NCBI GenBank assembly: GCA_009760855.2
Contig: WPIO01000012.1
Coordinates: 3,222,501 to 3,286,500 of the forward strand
Direction of reading: 5' to 3'
DNA from: Cristatella mucedo
Lineage: Eukaryota; Bryozoa; Phylactolaemata; Cristatellidae
Length of the DNA: 64,000 bases
Shown: one piece after another, positions 12,199 through 24,100 of the stretch
Numbering within the stretch: position 1 is the stretch's first letter
How the letters are laid out: each line of letters starts with the position of its first letter
Notes under the pieces: model-generated
The model's database searches: none
Told to the model about the DNA's origin: nothing
The model's input: the letters and a program-made list of their open reading frames with translations, nothing else
Program-made: the position numbers and the translations under genes

Positions 12199-15100
12199 TA
12201 TTGAATTGAGCTATTTGAGAATGCAATTTTTAGACACCCTGACTGTGACTGTACACATGTATGTACAGTAAATGTATGACTGAAGTGGCCCAAATTGTAA
12301 CTAGATATTTTCTTTCTTTTTTAATCCTACGTTATGAAAGGGCAGTTCACGTCCGATATAACCCCAAGAACCGCGAGATCTGTTCGAAGCGCTTGACAAA
12401 CTCAAGCACCCTGCGAGGTCTAGCATGTTCTGGCCTTTCTCAGATGAGAAAAACTTCGACCAAGATAAAAAACAACAACGGGGAATGACAGATGAGTGAT
12501 TCCCTGCTGCTACGCACAGCGAGCTACGGTAGTCATACGATCAGCACGGGGGTCGTGATCTATGAAAGGGCCCTGGCATGCCTCCCCACTTTTTCTGCAA
12601 GGCCTTAGGATCAACTCGTTGCCTAAACCAAAATGCTGAGCCTGCTAGCTAAGCTCTAGATTGAGGGAGTACGTGTTCTGGCAAGACTCAGCTACCTCTC
12701 ACACAGACTGAACAAACCAGAAAGGTCTGCTTGAAAATTTTCACGATCATGTTACTCTTAACATTTGGCTTCCCAACTCGTCTGCTTTACAGCTTCTGCT
12801 GGAGTAAGTACTACTTCTGGGCAGTAGTTTAGAGGGGCGACCAACAAGCACACCCACAATGCAAAGTTTTCCTTGAAGGCTGCTATCCATCTATGACTAG
12901 CATAAATAAGGATCACATGATCAGCACATGTAGTCGCGTTGGAAGCGGCATCGATGTCTAGGCTGAAGGCTTATTGAATACATTTTTGCTGTTATAATAA
13001 TGCAACATTTGTGTAGCACTCTAAGAGAAATAGATCTCTTTAGGCACTAGAGATTTGCTGTAGTGAAACTATGTCAATAGGGTCGGTGATGACTTATGTA
13101 GCATCGGCGCGCATAGGCACACAAAGGACATTTCACACATGCCTAGCAAATGCCACGAGAAACATGTATTTTAATTTTTTTTTAAAGATCGAGTCACGGG
13201 ACTTCGTGACATCAGTCGTGATTGAGTTCCAGGATTTGGGAGCATACAAACAATAGATCTTACTTACTATAGTTCACGATCTCCTTATGATTTGAGACTG
13301 ATTATAGGCACCCCTAAACGGCTTGAATTATAGGAGCAGGTTGTATGTGATACCTAGCCTCATTGGGAAGCAGTTCGGATGAGCTATAACATGAGAATAA
13401 ATGGATGTAAAAGTTAGTGACAAAACCTTCAAGTCGATGCTTGGTGAGGAGTCAATACAGGTCGGTGAGAAGTGGTGTAATGTGGCAGACCGAAAAGCTT
13501 ACGACAGAGAAGCCTAACTGCAGAGTCTTGCACCTTCCTTTTTTTTGCACCAGCCTTTTATTTGCCTCGGTAGACAGACCTGTGAGTAGTAAGCTTGAGA
13601 AGTAGAAACACCCGATTTTACAAATACATGGACCAACTTAGATGTGGTAGCCCTCTCTAAGCAAGCTCACATTTTTTAAATGCTTGGCTTGACTGCGGAG
13701 CTGATGTGATTATCTAATTAAAGGTAACTTCGGAACAGGACATCTAGATTTGCGTGTATATGCTACTGGACATATGCTCGTCCAGCCCATTTTGAGGTTG
13801 TATAGGTTTTCCCATTTCTGAGTCACAATAGGTTTGCTCACAACTAGTATGCTAGTGTTATCGTCATTCAATTTGAGACAGTTTGTTGCCACCCAAGTGC
13901 TAATGTATGCAAAAACGTAGTTAACCCGCACGTCACTAACTGCCTTTAGAGTTTGACGTGGGGAAGGCAGTTAGGGATCAAAGCACGGGTACAGCTGTGT
14001 GTCATGGGCATAAAAAGAAAAGCCAAGATTTTGCTTGGCGTTTGGATTACAAAAAGAGGGGAGTATAAATTATGAAAAGAAGAGAACCAAACTCAGATCC
14101 CAATGGTACCCCATACTATAGAGGGTCCTCGCATGAGTTTTACCCCTTGATATTAGAGCTTTGAAGGGTCCTACTGAAATAGTACCTAAACCATTGCAGT
14201 GCCTTGCCAGTGATGCCCAGGCAAGATGGCAGGCACTCAAGAAATACTTGATGATCAAAAGTACCAAACTGCCTCTGATATATATCTTTTATCACTCTGC
14301 CCGGACATCCAGTAAAACAAGCAGGGAGACTTAGCCCAAGACTCTGCTCCTTAGAAAGTCGTAATCCACACGAAGCAGTGCTTGACTCTGTGGAGTGATA
14401 AGCTCCAAAATCTAATAATAATAATGATAATGCACTCGATTAAGTGCCTTCAGAGAACTCGATCTCTTTCTAGGCGCTTTACATTTGCTGCAAAAGGAAA
14501 CGCGATTGAATGGTGAGTAATATCATGCTTGATAAACAAACAAAATGAATAACATGGTTAGGGGTGACATGCACAGGGTCAGCATGCGAATGTGGTTAGT
14601 GGCAGCATGGAACAGTGTCGGCACGCATAAGCACATGAAGGACGAATCACAGGGACCTACTAAATGCTGTCCTAAATAGGTGTTTTTAAGTTCTTTTTAA
14701 ATGTGGTCAAGTCAGGGGATGTTCTGACGCAAGTCGGGAGGAAGTTCCAGGCTTTGGGAGCATACGAACTAAATGCACGGTCTCCAAAGGATTTGAAGTT
14801 TGCACGAGGTATTGGTAAACTGTTGGATTCGGAAAAGCGGGTGGTACGATGCCTGGCCTCGTGGGGAAGTAGATCTGAGAGATAGGCTGGAGCCAAAGAA
14901 TGAAGGAGCCAAAGAATGAATGAAAAATGAGCCAAAGAATGAATCTGCAGGAACATATGTACTACGTTTGAAGTTTACATATAAGAGTTTATCCAAGAAC
15001 ATGATTAAAAAACAGTCACAGAAATGGTGAGCTGATCGACAGCCTTATTTTTATCGAGGCAGACGAGCCTTGATGTTATTTATCCCATCTTACAGTGAGC

Positions 15101-15296
15101 AGCAAAAGATGCCTGCTTCAGCACTAAAACCCACGACCTGGGACTAGAAGTGCAAGTACCTACTACAATTTTATGAATATATGTTAGTTTTCTACAGAAT
15201 ATTTTTATTTTCTTTAGGGTAATAATTTTTAGTTTTCAAACTGCTGGTGCACTCTGTATATCGTATAAATGCTTTACGTACTACTGAGAATATGTA

Positions 15297-15330
<34 letters not shown>

Positions 15331-18300
15331 CTTGCTCGTGTATACACACAAGTGCCATCTTAAATTTATTTTGGTAATTTTTTGGGATTCTCTGGTAATT
15401 GGCCTTGGTCTAGATAAATATGTTATGCTTTAATACTTAATTATCAATTTACTTAGGCCAATTGGATGTGGCTTCACTGTGATTTTCAATCGCCTCCTGA
15501 TAGTCCAGGAGGTAAGGTGCTCGTTCTTCACTATCGAGGTCGTGAGTTCGGATTCTGCAGTTGGGCAATTCTTTATTTGCCAATTGAAATCTTTGGTGAC
15601 AGCCGATAAGGCTCTTCTGCCATTACAGAAGTGAGGCTTTTAAATCAGCTGAGATTTTTTTCCTGTATGCACCTTGGAAGCCACAACCTCTCTATAATTT
15701 CTTAGCAATTGTTCACCAGTATTGAGATAAAGCATCAAATAGGACATCTTTTGAGGTGAAAATAATAGTTAGTGATCTTATAATTTGCACCCAAGCATAC
15801 CAGCAATGTTTTCGCTGTAGTTTAGTGCAAGGGTCATGCTTAGCCACGACAATACGATTGGTGATGGATACCCGTGATCAGGACTAGTGCCGTGGCACAC
15901 ATGCAATGTCTGAATAGGGACTATGTTCTTTTAGGGCGCTATACAAATTAATTATATTTTTTATTTAGTGTCAAATAAAGTGCTGCGGTCTTTCCATACG
16001 AAATCTACCACTAAGAAGGCAAGAGCACCAAGCTGATTAAGCTCACAAACTTCCAGTGCACCCTCAATACCGACCATTTTTGCCATGTCCACAAGTATTT
16101 CCGATGGATATTACCTTCTACGCTGGACAATGCGTTCTAGGCAATAGAGAGTTTCAGTACTAGCTACTGTGTAAAAACTCTATGCCGGCACTCTGCTGCC
16201 GAACTCTACCGTCTTCTAAAGGCAGAGATCGTGGCACCCTCCATAAATGCATCACTTCACTTACCTGCCAGTACTGAAAATGGTGAACTTGGATTCGTCA
16301 GTCCACATTCCTCTTAGCCAGCCAGTCAAGGCCGAGTGGGCATGGCATCTAGCCCATTGCAAGAGGTGGCTGCTGCGTTTTTGCTTTCTAGAAAATTAAA
16401 GACTGCTAGGCATTTTAGGAGAGTTTCCTTAACTGGCGTGACCTCGACAGACCAGTTGATTCACTCAGGTTAGGCCCTGCTGTAAAATGTTCTCAGGGGC
16501 AAATCTGCTCCCGAGGTGTGCGTTTTTATAATAGCCACTCCGACCGATTGTCAGCTAACGGGCTTCCTCATTTCCATAGTGCAGAATTGCAATTTATTCT
16601 TAATATTGCAGCATTAATACTGCTTGGGGGATATATAAGCACTCTTGCAATGCATACCTTGTTTCAGCCTGCTAAATCCGGTCACCAAATTTATCCTTTC
16701 TTTAAGGCAGAAATCTCTCCAGAGCTGTGCTTATCTCTCAGCGCTCGCAAGCTTTTCTGCCACCTCCTAACGTGGCATCTAAACTAGCTCACTGGGAATC
16801 GCAGCTCCTGAGGCCGTCGAGCAAGCCACTACTGTCGGAGCTGTTGCGTTCAATACGTATGGTTGTCATTTTATTTAGCTAGGTAGACCAACCTTGCTTA
16901 GGCGCCAATTAAAACATCCTATCCAATCTAGGATGATATTTTCTGGTTTATATTTCCTTCTACTCCTGAATGCAATGACAACTACATTGTTTGGGCAGGA
17001 TTGATTAGTTGAAGATTAATCGTCCGACTTTCCCTTCTCCGGAACTCACTGAAACTTTTGATCGAACCAGTCCAGTGTATAGTGGGGACCCAGGATAGGA
17101 ACACCTCGGGTAACGAACGATCCGGATTACAAACACTCGGTTTGATAAAAAATCACTCGAATTGGGAACCCAGTCATGAACTGATAATGGTGATGAAATG
17201 ATGATGGGGGCTTATAGAAGCTTCACTAGTATTAGGGGGTGTAATACAACTTTTGAATGTATCAGCTGTCACATGTGTCCAAAACAACAACCGATGGCAA
17301 AATAATTCATACTACTTTATTGAGTGCTAAATTGAGCATTGGAGATGCTAACAGGCTGCTGTTACACCGAAAGGGTCGGATGAGGATAGGGTAGAACCTC
17401 CGTAATGAGAGAATAAAATCCATTCCCTTCCATGAGTGGAGAAACATGTTAAATATTGGTTTATTTTATCTATTTTTTTAGTGCAGGAACAATTTTTGCC
17501 GGCTCGAAAACGAATTAAAATTTTCGCATAGTACCATATGATAAGTTCGTAATCCGAGATCCCACTATGTGTGTATGCATGTATGTATACATATATGCAT
17601 GTATGTATACATGTATGTGTGTGTGCATGTATGTATGTATGTATGTATGTATGTATGTATGTATGTATGCATGCATGCATGCATGCATATATGTATGTAT
17701 TAGTGCACGTATGTATGCATGTATTTACACTGAAATGCAAAAGTATTTACGAGGGTGAATAGGTACCACCACCATGCAGCTATCCTGTCAGTTGATTGAG
17801 TTGCTCTTCGTCTAACGGCATAGAAAACATGCGCACGGGGTGTTTTAATGTTTTCTATAACCAGAACTAAGGTTATACATGCACTAATTGGTACTCATAT
17901 CAATAGGAGGTCGGACCGCCCCTGTTCTTTACGACTTCCGTTATTCACCAGGGCATTGACTCAGTCAGCTTTCGGCAAACATCTGGAGTAATGCAATCCC
18001 ACAGTTGCTTAAGCCGACCAAAAAGCTGCTCGGGGGAAGACAGATGCTGTTCCCAGCTCTAAGTGAGCACTCCAACCTGTCCTGCAGATGCTCAATAGGG
18101 TTGAGATCAGGAGATTGGCTTGGCCAACTAAGCACTCAGACACGTGAATTGGCAGAGCCCTTGCAGTATGCTTGGGATCATTATTCATTTGCCAAGCTTA
18201 GTCCTCCCCCACAAGAGCTCTGGCACAGGGCTTGCCAACATTTTTGACGATGCCCACGAACACTTTCATGTCCATAATCTCGTTGAAAGTAGAAGTCGGT

Positions 18301-19322
18301 GTAGAGTTCCTATACCGGAAGCCGAAAAACAAGACCAAACAAGCACACTTCCACCTCCGTGCTTGAGTACACTGCAAGCAATCCGGGTGGTATTCTTTGC
18401 CTTTTTTTTGACCGAGGAAAGTCCTCCGCCATCTCCGTGGACCATGAATTTATTTTCATCGGTCGATCCATAGATTACTGCTCCAGTCGGCAGCTGTGGG
18501 TGTGTTTACGTTGAGGGCCCACTGCAGACGGAATTTTCGTTGTCGTTCGTAATTAACGGCTTGTGTTTACTAACTCCTCTGTAAGTGCTATGCTCCGAAA
18601 GCCTCCTACGAACCGTATCAACACTTACAGCCTTGCCAGTGGCCTCTTCTAAGGTCTCGGAGAGAGTTCGAAGTGGTGCTTTCCTTCCACCCAGTGTAGC
18701 CAGTTTTAGCACACGGTCGTCCCTTTTTGTCGTCGAACGTGGGTGGCCGGAGTGTGGTAAGACGTCCATGCTACCACACTGAAAATACTTCTTCAGGTAA
18801 TACCTGACAGATCACTTGCTTACTCCAAGCATCAGTGCCAACTTCACGTTAATAAAACCCATCTTGTGATAGGCGACGATTTGGCCTTTCATTTCACTAT
18901 TTAACCTCTTTGTCTATCCATTGGCAGATAAGCACCGTACAAGCAGCTTCCCACGAATGGTTTGGCCAGGACATGCAAAAATAGCACCCTCCTGGGCACA
19001 AGTGTATGCGCAGAAAAATCTATAGCCGTTTGGATTGACAGTAGGATAATCGAATTACAACTCAAAACTACAGTTTTGCCATTTTTAAAGGTAAGATATC
19101 GTTCCAGGCCGCCGGGGTGTTTTTGTTTCTAACAGTTATATCGCAGACACAGCCATCGACAGTGGGTCCATTTTTTTATGAAACAATCGGGTTTATGTAA
19201 AAGTGGCCCACACCTCTGGGGGGCCTCCGAGAAGGAATAGTTACTAAGTAGACAGTGTTTAATGCACCTTGTAAATTTTAAACTTTTGCATATAAGTGTA
19301 TGCATGCATGTATGTATCTATG

Positions 19323-19370
<48 letters not shown>

Positions 19371-21079
19371 TATGTATATACACGTATGTTTGTATACAAT
19401 ATATTCAGGGGTTGACAGATGTGCACGGACCTGTGCATAGTTACTCTACATGTTTTACTGCTACAGCCTGGTTACCATGCTTGAGTGATCACGTCTGCTC
19501 AGCAGGCACCCGAGGTTGAAAAAAGTGCTGCTCATCCACTTGTAGTCCAATGTTTCGGTCAGTCAAGCAAACTGGATGGGCCGAATTACTTGGAGTGGCC
19601 TGGTGCTAATACCTTCCTGGTGCTAGCTTGCATCGCTACGTGTCGACTGGTAGGGTGACCTTGATTTAATTTTGTGAGAAGAAGGTGAGCAGATCAGAAG
19701 AGGGTGGCAAATCACTTGCCGAGACACTGAGGCGGGCGCATGAAAATCCTATGGCTCCCGGCTACAGTAAAAGGTGTCCCGCAAGTGTAACCTCACTCAG
19801 CAACGTGTTGGGCAGCACAGGAAGGCACTGGATGCAGCTAGCTTTTAGCTGCAGAGTATCACCAATCACGCTGCTGTTACAGTGAGAGGTCGTCTAGGCT
19901 GACCCTCAATGGTCGCAGCAGAGAGTCGGCAGACCGGCTTGTCGAGAGCGTGCACTCACACTCCGTCCCAGTGCAGAGATAAGGCTTGCAGCTCGAATGA
20001 GTTGCTGCGATTGCGTTCCACAGAGCACTGGCACGCATACCACGGTGGTTTGCCGGAAGCATTTGACAAAAAAAGCCTGTGGGGAGCCAAGCAAGTAGCC
20101 GCCTCAAGTCACACCTCAAATAGCTGAAATTTCTCGGGCCATATGTCACAGCTACCCTGGACCGTCACGGCTTAGCTTGAGAACACGATCGAATGACCGG
20201 ATGGTAGGTTTAAAAGCCACCCATGCAATGGGCTGAGTTATCCTGCCACTGTTAGCTCTGCTGTGTGTCATTTCGATTACGCAGTCGATGGTGTCAACTG
20301 TTTGTTGATATTTCTAATTGTGGTACTTGGTCAAAGATAGGTTCTTCATGGAACACGGGCCCATCGAGGTGAGGATCCCTTCTCTTCCTGCCATTGTTGG
20401 CGTATTAACTTCTGTGAGGGTCTTTTATCATAGAGGGCAGCCAGGGATGACATTGAAAATCAAGGCAAGCTCAGCTATTCACTTAAACCTGCCTGGGCCT
20501 CGGACGAGTTTGTTTTCGGAGCCCAGGAAGGACTTGGCCCAGCACATCAATTCACTCGGGCTTGTGAGCATTAGATTTGAGCGAGGATAAAAGTGCCCAG
20601 GCAAGGTCGCCTTACTCAATGCCGATGCTGCAGTGTTCTGCAGGATTAGTCACAGCGCCTCGTTCGCATTGATTGCTCCCGCAAGCCATGCACAGGTTGA
20701 GGAACAGCCATTAAAGCAGGTGCAGAGCACTGAGGTCCGGCCACTTGGGTCGGCCTCCATCATGGTTTGGTGTTCTCTTCAGTGCCCCCTCCGGCTGTCA
20801 GCTCAGTAGCAGTGTGCCGTTGTGAGGCTGCATGACATTAGCCGTCAGAGGCAAAACCACTGGGAATGTCAGCTGTCGACAACGAAGCAGCTGTGTTACT
20901 ATGGGAAAGTTCTTCAATTTGCCTGCAGCCGGTAGTTTGATGACTTGACTGAAATTCTTGGGTGGCTGTGTGACTCCGGCACTGTCTCTTGATTTTCTGT
21001 CTTTTTGCTTGTTATTGTCACTGCTACATACTCGACGACCATGGTTTTGCTTACTTTCGAGCTATGATAATTGGTGTAG

Positions 21080-21168
<89 letters not shown>

Positions 21169-24100
21169 GCTGTTGGAGTGGGTTTCTATATTCCTATAGC
21201 TCCTTGCATTGCCTGACTGCCAGCATTTCGAGGGCAACCAAGGTCCCACTGCCGTCACCGTCCTTGCCTTTTTCAAGCTCGGACAGCCTTTTGAGAGATT
21301 CTTGTATGATCTGATGGAAGCAGGCCGTAATAAAAAAGTAATGGATGCTCAAGAGAGAAGGAAAGAGATAGGGGTGGATTTACTGTATATATAGAATCTT
21401 ATATATATATATATATATATAAGTAAATATATATATATATATAAGTAAATATATATATATATATATATAAGTAAATATATATATATATAAGTAAATATAT
21501 ATATATATATAAGTAAATATATATATATATAAGTAAATTGCCTGGAAGGTAAAATAATTATATATATATTACTTTACCTGCCAGGCAATTTACTAATTTT
21601 TATTTACAGTCACTATCTTGCTGCCAAAATGTAATTACCCCAAAACGAAGTATTTGAGCCTTGAAATATAATTTTCTTGACCAACAATAACCCGAATAAA
21701 GTACTCTTTGAAGAATCCTCATTTCGGTGCTGGTGCAGTGGCTCAGCAGGTCGTCTTATTTGAACGCTATACAACCACAATTGAGGAATATCGACAGGTG
21801 GCTGAGGCCGGTTTTTCGGCCTACACCAGTAGCCAACGTGTTTAGTAAAATTCAGTGTCCTTGGGAATATGCTATAGTTTAAGAGAGGATACAGAAGCCG
21901 GTAGCTTCTATTCCTGGCCAGATAAGGGGGGTCATAAATAGTCATAATGGGACGACATCACACTAAACTCACGCACACACCAACAGCATGTGTTTGTTTT
22001 TGTCGTCAATAAATATGTTCATATGCTTCACGCAATGCGTTAGTATGCCTAGCATATTAGATAACGTTATTACCCGAACGAATTTACAGCCATCCCAGTG
22101 GCGGCCCTACTGAGAGAATTTTTAGAGGAGAGAGAGCACATCAAAGTAGGCTTGACAAGAAATCGTCGGCTTGGTCTTTATTGGCCCAAACAATGACAAT
22201 CAGTTCAGGAGTTGCACCTAACCATTGATTAGCAGCAGCTGTGACAAATCAGCCGAGTAGGCCCATTAGCTATTGAGGACATGTAGGCAATCAGGTCTGT
22301 GGTTCTGCATCTGGTGGATCGTTAGAAGTCAATGCTGTGTGGCAGATTTCAGGGTTCACGAACTGTTCAACGCACCCAGGCTTTGCGAAGGCAGCAATAG
22401 CCTGTTGTGGAAGAGGTGAACCGAAATGGGTAGAGAGCGATTCTAGGACCATTGATCATCCGGATAGTCAGCAGTCCCCCACTCGTCGAGGGCTCGGCTC
22501 CTGAAAGCTCGCCTTGTCAGATTTTTTAGCTGTATTAATGTGATCAATATGCATTCGAATAAGGTGATCGATATGCATTTTGGTGTGCATTTGCATGTAA
22601 GATAGACTGATTCTTTATTAAATGAAAATTAGTGCAGATTTATACAATGTCACTAGGATTCAAGTCGTCCTAGCAATACACGGTAGAAAGCTGGTAGGCG
22701 TTATGGCTGTAGTCATCGGCAGGTGGCAGGTAATAAAATGAGCAGTTTTCTATAGTTTGCACTACTTCTGTAGAGAAACAGGACTAAGTTTGTAATAGCC
22801 GAACATGATAGATACTACATCTGCAATAGCTGTGATTGGTAATTTTGGCAGATATAGACGAGATAGTAGGTGAAAAACCAGTCGCTGATGCCGGTGGGTC
22901 TGTGTAGTTGATAATTAGCACTGTATCAACTTATGTCATAAATTATTTTTTGTCTAAAAATCATGCTGAGTGAAGGACATATGGAATTGGTGAGAGATGT
23001 TAGAATGGGGGAGTGACTGTCTATGCCCCTGGGTCTTCCTAGTCCAGGAGTATGACGCTTGCTCTTCACGACCCATGTCGTGAGGTTCGAGTCCTGCAGT
23101 GGGCGATCCTATATTGCCTACTGCAAGTAGTGATGGCCCCGTTAGGTTCTTCTGCTGCTATATAAATGAGGCTCAAGCCAGCTAACATTGGTGGGATAAA
23201 CCGTTCATTTACCAAGTGGAACTGCCGATTGGTTGGTGGTTCTGCACCAACTGCTTTGGAGCAGCTGCCTTTCGGCAGAAGCGGTGTAGATCGGTGCCTG
23301 AGACACGTGCACATCGATGTATGTGAGTCACAGAGTGGCATATCTTCTATGGCCTTCTCTCAGTACAACAGCTTGTATGGACAGCATCACTTGGTGCGAC
23401 TTTACACTATATATAAGCAGCGATCCCTGCGGTACCACCATATGCTTTGGTTTTGCTTGGCACAGCTTTTAGCTGTAGGTGGCTGCCTTATGTTGGTACT
23501 TTAGGAAAAAAGAAGCAGATTTGTTAAGAGCTGAGAATTGATTTTTGAACAGGCTGTTTAGATATGGGTTTTTGGGGTCGACTTGAAGTGGACGAAACAG
23601 CATGACAAATGAAAGAAATGATGTGTTGATGTATTGAAAAGCCGCACACCAGAGGCTGAGCGATACACCGCCAGGCAGGGGCTCGTGTTCGTAAGTTTCG
23701 AAGATCAGTGGCAGCGGCGGCCTTTCTTCAGCTGCGCCAAGGACTATCGAGCACAAGGAGTACATCTGCTTGCGGTTTCCACCCGGGACGATTGTAACTC
23801 GGTTTGGCGAGCTGGGATGTTTTGAGAGTCCAGTCAGCTGAAATGTTTGAAAGAGACATACTAATTTGTGGACATCAACCGGAACATATCAGTGGTTGCC
23901 CAAGGTTCTTTTCTTGAGCCAACATATTGGCCAGTCACGCCATGATGTTATAGCTCGACATGCTTCCTTTCCAGCTATTAAAGTGCTTGGAAAGAGATTA
24001 GTTGTCCTAGGTTGCTATATAAATGTTTTATTATTACTATAGCAGACACATCTGCCAATGCATTAGTGGCTGACTGTCAATCAGGCAGATGCAGACTTTT

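Noticed and set aside
20958-21276. Tyr/Ile-repeat frames
   Set aside because: Translation of (TA)n arrays.
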